A stretch of 7,595 nucleotides of DNA from Candidatus Nanopelagicaceae bacterium. Its GTDB lineage: Bacteria > Actinomycetota > Actinomycetes > Nanopelagicales > Nanopelagicaceae. This document shows, in pieces, positions 4,994 to 7,595 of this stretch. Position 1 is the first letter of the stretch; every line of letters begins with the position of its first letter. Both the position numbers and the translations under genes were made by a program. The stretch covers positions 1 to 7,595 of the forward strand of contig JALRDT010000096.1 of the NCBI GenBank assembly GCA_023262125.1, written 5' to 3'. The notes under the pieces were generated by a model that was not told the origin of the DNA, ran no database searches, and saw only the letters and a list, made by a program, of their open reading frames with translations.

Positions 4994-6255
4994 GTGAGGC
5001 GGAGGTAGTAATAACACCGCTTCTCTCCCCAGCAGGTGGCGTTCCAGAAATTATTGAAAGTGATGCGGCTTTAAAGAGCGCCATCGCGAAATTAGCTTCA
5101 GGAAGTGGCCCAATTGCAGTTGATGCTGAGAGAGCAAGTGGTTACAGATATTCAGCTCGCGCCTATTTAATTCAAATTAAGCGAAATAGAGATATCTTCT
5201 TAATTGACCCGATTCCTTTTACGCAAGCTAATTCGCCGCTAATTAAAGAGCTAAACAAGGTAATTCAAAGTGATGAAGTGATTCTTCATGCCTCTACTCA
5301 AGATCTACCCTGCTTGCGTGAATGGGGCTTAAATCCCCTAAAATTATTTGATACTGAATTAGGTGCAAGACTTGCTGGTTTACCAAGAGTTGGTCTTGGC
5401 GCATTGGTAGAACATTTTTTCCAACAATCACTTGCGAAAGAGCACTCTGCCGTTGATTGGTCTTTGCGTCCGCTAAACAAAGAGTGGATCAATTACGCAG
5501 CACTTGATGTCGAATTACTAATTGAAATTCGCGAAGATATTGCAAAGCTCTTACAAGATAATGGAAAACTAGATTGGGCGCTATCAGAATTTCAGAGCAT
5601 CCTTGCTGCGCCACCTGCTGCCCCAAGAGAAGACCCTTGGCGCAGAACTTCTGGAATGCATAAAATCAGAAAACGTGAACATTTAGCAGTTGTTAGAGAG
5701 CTCTGGCTTGCAAGAGATGCAATCGCCTCAAAAGCAGATGTCGCCCCAGGTCGTTTACTTTCAGATAATGCGATCACTGAATTGGCAGTTCATTCACCAC
5801 TTACAACTAAAGCTTTTCAGAAAACTTTAAAACCAATTGGGCTTCGACCACGTTGGATGGAAAATGTAAATGTTTGGATTGATGCAATCACCAAGGCGCA
5901 AAGTGTCGAATTGCCTCAAATGCGTTTAAGCGGTGATGGCATGCCGCCGATAAAGCAATGGCGCGAGAAATTTCCAGAACGTTATGCCCCACTTACACAT
6001 GCGCGTGAAGCAGTTAATCAGCGAGCGCTTGAATTAAATATGCCGGCTGAGAATTTAATTACGCCAGAATTTGTTAGAAGAGTTTGTTGGGATCAGACCC
6101 GCCCTGAACTCTCTGTTGTAACTGAGAAGCTTTTAAAACTTGGCGCTAGAAGTTGGCAGATCGAACAGGTCGCGCCCCTTTTAACCCATGCTTTGACTCA
6201 GATCGAGCCGCTACCTGAGCCGCTCCAGGAGCTTGCGAGCGCGGAAGAGCCTTAA
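4990..6255 (+). CDS. rnd: Ribonuclease D (DEDDy exonuclease + HRDC), actinobacterial type
   Basis: A 421-residue 3'-5' exoribonuclease of the DEDDy class. Catalytic residues are visible as VDAERA (Asp45, Glu47; Exo I), STQDL (Asp105; Exo II) and NYAALDVELL (Tyr169, Asp173; Exo III). An HRDC domain follows (about 225-305: REHLAVVRELWLARDAIA, then GRLLSDNAITELA). A C-terminal helical extension (about 355-415) is seen in actinobacterial members. RNase D trims tRNA and other stable RNA 3' ends with Mg2+/Mn2+. The start overlaps the DUF3000 stop by four bases and has only weak SD-like purines (AGAAG) directly before it, so it probably depends on ribosomes finishing DUF3000. All catalytic residues are intact. 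In many Actinobacteria the same locus continues into a thiolase and FadB-like gene. Here the thiolase follows after one inserted gene. Confidence 0.93.
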   Translation: MSEAEVVITPLLSPAGGVPEIIESDAALKSAIAKLASGSGPIAVDAERASGYRYSARAYLIQIKRNRDIFLIDPIPFTQANSPLIKELNKVIQSDEVILHASTQDLPCLREWGLNPLKLFDTELGARLAGLPRVGLGALVEHFFQQSLAKEHSAVDWSLRPLNKEWINYAALDVELLIEIREDIAKLLQDNGKLDWALSEFQSILAAPPAAPREDPWRRTSGMHKIRKREHLAVVRELWLARDAIASKADVAPGRLLSDNAITELAVHSPLTTKAFQKTLKPIGLRPRWMENVNVWIDAITKAQSVELPQMRLSGDGMPPIKQWREKFPERYAPLTHAREAVNQRALELNMPAENLITPEFVRRVCWDQTRPELSVVTEKLLKLGARSWQIEQVAPLLTHALTQIEPLPEPLQELASAEEP

Positions 6256-6267
6256 AAAAGAGTGACG

Positions 6268-6295
6268 AATTACGCAACGAAAAAGTTGCGTAATT
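6268..6295. repeat. Perfect 11-bp inverted repeat upstream of the iron permease gene
   Basis: AATTACGCAAC (6268-6278) is followed by a 6-nt spacer GAAAAA and the exact complement GTTGCGTAATT (6285-6295). It lies 13 nt after the rnd stop and 27 nt before the FTR1 ATG. The right arm coincides with the place of the -35 hexamer (TTGCGT, 6286-6291) for the promoter at 6309-6314, which suggests a repressor operator. It could instead fold into a hairpin closing the rnd transcript, but GAAAA follows it on the plus strand and no T tract follows on either strand. The half-site resembles neither the DtxR/IdeR (TTAGGTTAGG-type) nor the Fur consensus. Confidence 0.7.
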
Positions 6296-6314
6296 GAAAA
6301 GCACGATATAGAGT
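6286..6314 (+). promoter_or_regulatory. Promoter of the FTR1 gene (leaderless type)
   Basis: TAGAGT (6309-6314) is a TANNNT -10 box 7 nt before the ATG at 6322. TTGCGT (6286-6291) sits exactly 17 nt upstream of it and matches TTGACA at the first three positions. No ribosome binding site is present, in keeping with a leaderless mRNA. The overlap of the -35 with the inverted repeat suggests regulated access of RNA polymerase. Confidence 0.5.
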
Positions 6315-6321
6315 TTGGCTC

Positions 6322-7050
6322 ATGCTAAATACCTTTGTGATCGCGCTTCGTGAGGGCCTAGAGGCGAGCCTAATTATCGGCATTTTGATGGCCTACCTTG
6401 TTAAAAGCGGTCGTAGCCACCAAGCTCGTTCAATCTGGGTTGGTACAGGTTTAGCAGTCGTACTCTCATTGGCCTTTGGCGCCATCCTCTCCTTTACCAG
6501 CGCGACTCTTACTGACGAGCAAGAGGAGCTATTTGCAGGTCTGACTGGCTTAGCCGCGGTTGGCTTAGTTACCTGGATGATCTTCTGGATGAAGTCTGCC
6601 TCTAAATCAATCCGCAAAGAACTTGAAGATCGCGCATCAAGCGCACTTAGCGCTAGCGGTTTAGCGATTGCAGCATTCGTAGCGGTAATCCGCGAAGGTC
6701 TTGAGACCTCTCTATTTTTATACACCACATTCCGCTCAGGTACCGATGCATTTACCGGCACAGTCGGCTTAGTTCTGGGGCTAATTACTGCAATCGGTCT
6801 TGGCTACGGAATCTATCGTGGTGCAATTCGATTTAATCTTTCAAAGTTCTTTGCTATCTCAGGTATCGCTCTGATCTTGGTTGCAGGCAATGTACTTGAT
6901 TACTCACTTCATGAGCTATCTGAAGTTGGCCTCTTCCCAGAGGGCGCTGCGGGTCGCTTAACTGCGCTCTTCTATGTTCTTGTAACTATGCCGCCATTTA
7001 TCCGCGACCTAGTTCAAAAGAGCCGCCCAAAGAGCGAAGTGCAAGCTTAA
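6322..7050 (+). CDS. FTR1/EfeU-family high-affinity iron permease
   Basis: A 242-residue membrane protein with the two REGLE iron-coordination motifs that define the FTR1/OFeT family: ALREGLEASL (Arg10-Glu14) in helix 1 and VIREGLETSL (Arg124-Glu128) in helix 4. About seven hydrophobic helices can be traced (near 5-27, 38-58, 73-91, 112-133, 144-165, 174-193 and 213-228). The acidic EQEELFAGL turn (66-74) and LDYSLHELSEVGLFP (192-206) are also family features. It moves Fe across the cytoplasmic membrane. Usual homologues are about 270-280 residues; here the loop between helices 6 and 7 is short. No EfeO or EfeB partner is adjacent. Sampled lines reach about 55% GC, richer than rnd beside it, which may reflect expression, membrane-protein codon use or transfer. 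It has its own promoter and putative operator. Confidence 0.92.
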   Translation: MLNTFVIALREGLEASLIIGILMAYLVKSGRSHQARSIWVGTGLAVVLSLAFGAILSFTSATLTDEQEELFAGLTGLAAVGLVTWMIFWMKSASKSIRKELEDRASSALSASGLAIAAFVAVIREGLETSLFLYTTFRSGTDAFTGTVGLVLGLITAIGLGYGIYRGAIRFNLSKFFAISGIALILVAGNVLDYSLHELSEVGLFPEGAAGRLTALFYVLVTMPPFIRDLVQKSRPKSEVQA

Positions 7051-7059
7051 GCGGCCTAA

Positions 7060-7088
7060 TAGCCAAAATCTCTACTCGCGGGTAACCT
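7060..7088 (+). promoter_or_regulatory. Promoter of the thiolase gene (leaderless type)
   Basis: TAACCT (7083-7088) is followed by six bases and the ATG at 7095. TAGCCA (7060-7065), 17 nt further upstream, matches TTGACA at four of six positions. No Shine-Dalgarno separates the -10 from the start codon. The 44-nt gap after the FTR1 stop holds nothing else recognisable; no terminator hairpin was found. Confidence 0.5.
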
Positions 7089-7094
7089 GTCGGT

Positions 7095-7595
7095 ATGCCT
7101 GTTGTATTAGTAGATGCAGTTCGTACTCCATTTGGAAAAGCCGGTTCTTTATATAACGGAACTCGAGCTGATGATTTAGTAATCCGCGCAATTCGCGGCC
7201 TATTAGAACGTAATCCGAAATTAAATCCAGCTGATATCGATGATGTCGCAATCGCTGCTGCGACTCAAAGTGGTGATCAAGGTATGAATCTTGGTCGTAG
7301 CGCTTCTCTACTTGCTGGAATTCCAAATACTGTTCCAGGATATTCAGTTGATCGTTGGTGCGCTGGTGCGATGACATCTGTAACCACTCTTGCAGGTGCA
7401 ATCAATATGGGAACTGCAAAGTTTGCAATTGCAGGCGGCGTTGAACATATGGGTAATCACCCAATCGGATCTTTAATGGATCCAAATCCACGTTTTATCG
7501 CAGAGAAGATGGTTGATCCAGATGCAATGTCGATGGGCGCAACTGCAGAGAGATTGCACGATAAATTTCCTGCAATTACAAAAGAGCGCGCAGAT
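7095..7595 (+). CDS. Thiolase (acetyl-CoA C-acyltransferase), N-terminal part, runs off the window
   Basis: The frame is open from ATG 7095 to the window end, giving 167 residues of a ~390-400 residue thiolase. The N-terminus VVLVDAVRTPFGKAGS is characteristic. The nucleophile lies in YSVDRWCAGAMTSV (Cys89), matching the usual N/D-R-x-C-x-S/A-G motif. AIAGGVEHMGNHP (about 111-123) matches the conserved GG-x-E-x-MS/G segment. The histidine and second cysteine of the active site lie beyond the window. Thiolases cleave 3-ketoacyl-CoA in beta-oxidation or condense acetyl-CoA. The DxWCAGAMTS form and the position after rnd fit the FadA-like enzyme that in Actinobacteria is often followed by a FadB-like hydratase/dehydrogenase gene, so a degradative role is likelier. 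The start is supported by the -10 box 6 nt upstream. Confidence 0.93.
   Translation, partial: MPVVLVDAVRTPFGKAGSLYNGTRADDLVIRAIRGLLERNPKLNPADIDDVAIAAATQSGDQGMNLGRSASLLAGIPNTVPGYSVDRWCAGAMTSVTTLAGAINMGTAKFAIAGGVEHMGNHPIGSLMDPNPRFIAEKMVDPDAMSMGATAERLHDKFPAITKERAD

Noticed and set aside
6268..6300. Intrinsic terminator after rnd
   Set aside because: The stem is good, but GAAAA follows on the plus strand and no T run follows on either strand. Kept as a repeat and possible operator instead.
7045..7075. Short GC-rich inverted repeats (GCTTAAGC, GGCCTAATAGCC) after the FTR1 gene
   Set aside because: Stems are only 3-4 bp and no T tract follows, so neither a terminator nor an operator can be supported.
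7072..7401. Minus-strand open frame of 109 codons at the right end
   Set aside because: It is glutamine/leucine-rich antisense to the thiolase, whose plus-strand frame carries the catalytic cysteine motif.
1..7595. tRNA, rRNA, CRISPR array, insertion sequence or defence island
   Set aside because: No cloverleaf, repeat-spacer periodicity, transposase or nuclease/toxin gene was recognised. The genes are ordinary core functions apart from the chimeric left end.

Overview
The window is mostly low-GC actinobacterial DNA. The gene content resembles the small-genome freshwater acI lineage (Ca. Nanopelagicales: Planktophila/Nanopelagicus type). Evidence: sampled lines are about 38-45% GC; genes are packed with ATGA overlaps and overlapping convergent 3' ends; a DUF3000 gene (an actinobacterial family) is coupled to an actinobacterial-type RNase D; there is a PimB-like mannosyltransferase; and several genes have leaderless-type promoters (TANNNT 6-7 nt before an ATG/GTG start). 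The lineage name is inference; phylum Actinobacteria is well supported.

The left end does not belong with the rest. Bases 1 to about 465 are about 65% GC and encode a piece of a sigma-54 enhancer-binding protein, a class not expected in Actinobacteria. At about 455-470 this switches in mid-gene to a minus-strand pabB-pabC fragment (p-aminobenzoate/folate synthesis). That fragment keeps only the last 52 residues of PabB and the first ~60 of PabC. At about 780-800 it switches in mid-gene again, to a plus-strand histidine kinase without its N-terminus. Four genes are therefore cut at two points within 350 bp, most simply explained by a chimeric contig end (misassembly or amplification chimera).

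From about 800 on, the region looks intact. A NarL-type histidine kinase/response regulator pair (783-1918) meets a convergent pimB-like glycosyltransferase (1904-3037, minus). That gene is divergent from a short RibD_C-type reductase (3060-3554), with a 22-bp gap holding two overlapping -10 boxes. The reductase meets a convergent EamA transporter (3541-4368, minus). Divergent from that is the DUF3000-rnd pair (4427-6255), then an FTR1 iron permease (6322-7050) behind a perfect 11-bp inverted repeat, then the start of a thiolase (7095 to the window end).

The parts cover signal transduction, phosphatidylinositol mannoside synthesis, possible riboflavin-type reduction, metabolite transport, RNA maturation, iron uptake and beta-oxidation. 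No single multi-gene system is visible. The most notable points are the two junctions, the repeated leaderless promoter layout, and the putative operator in front of the iron permease. I saw no tRNA, rRNA, CRISPR array or insertion sequence, and no gene-free stretch over 300 bases.
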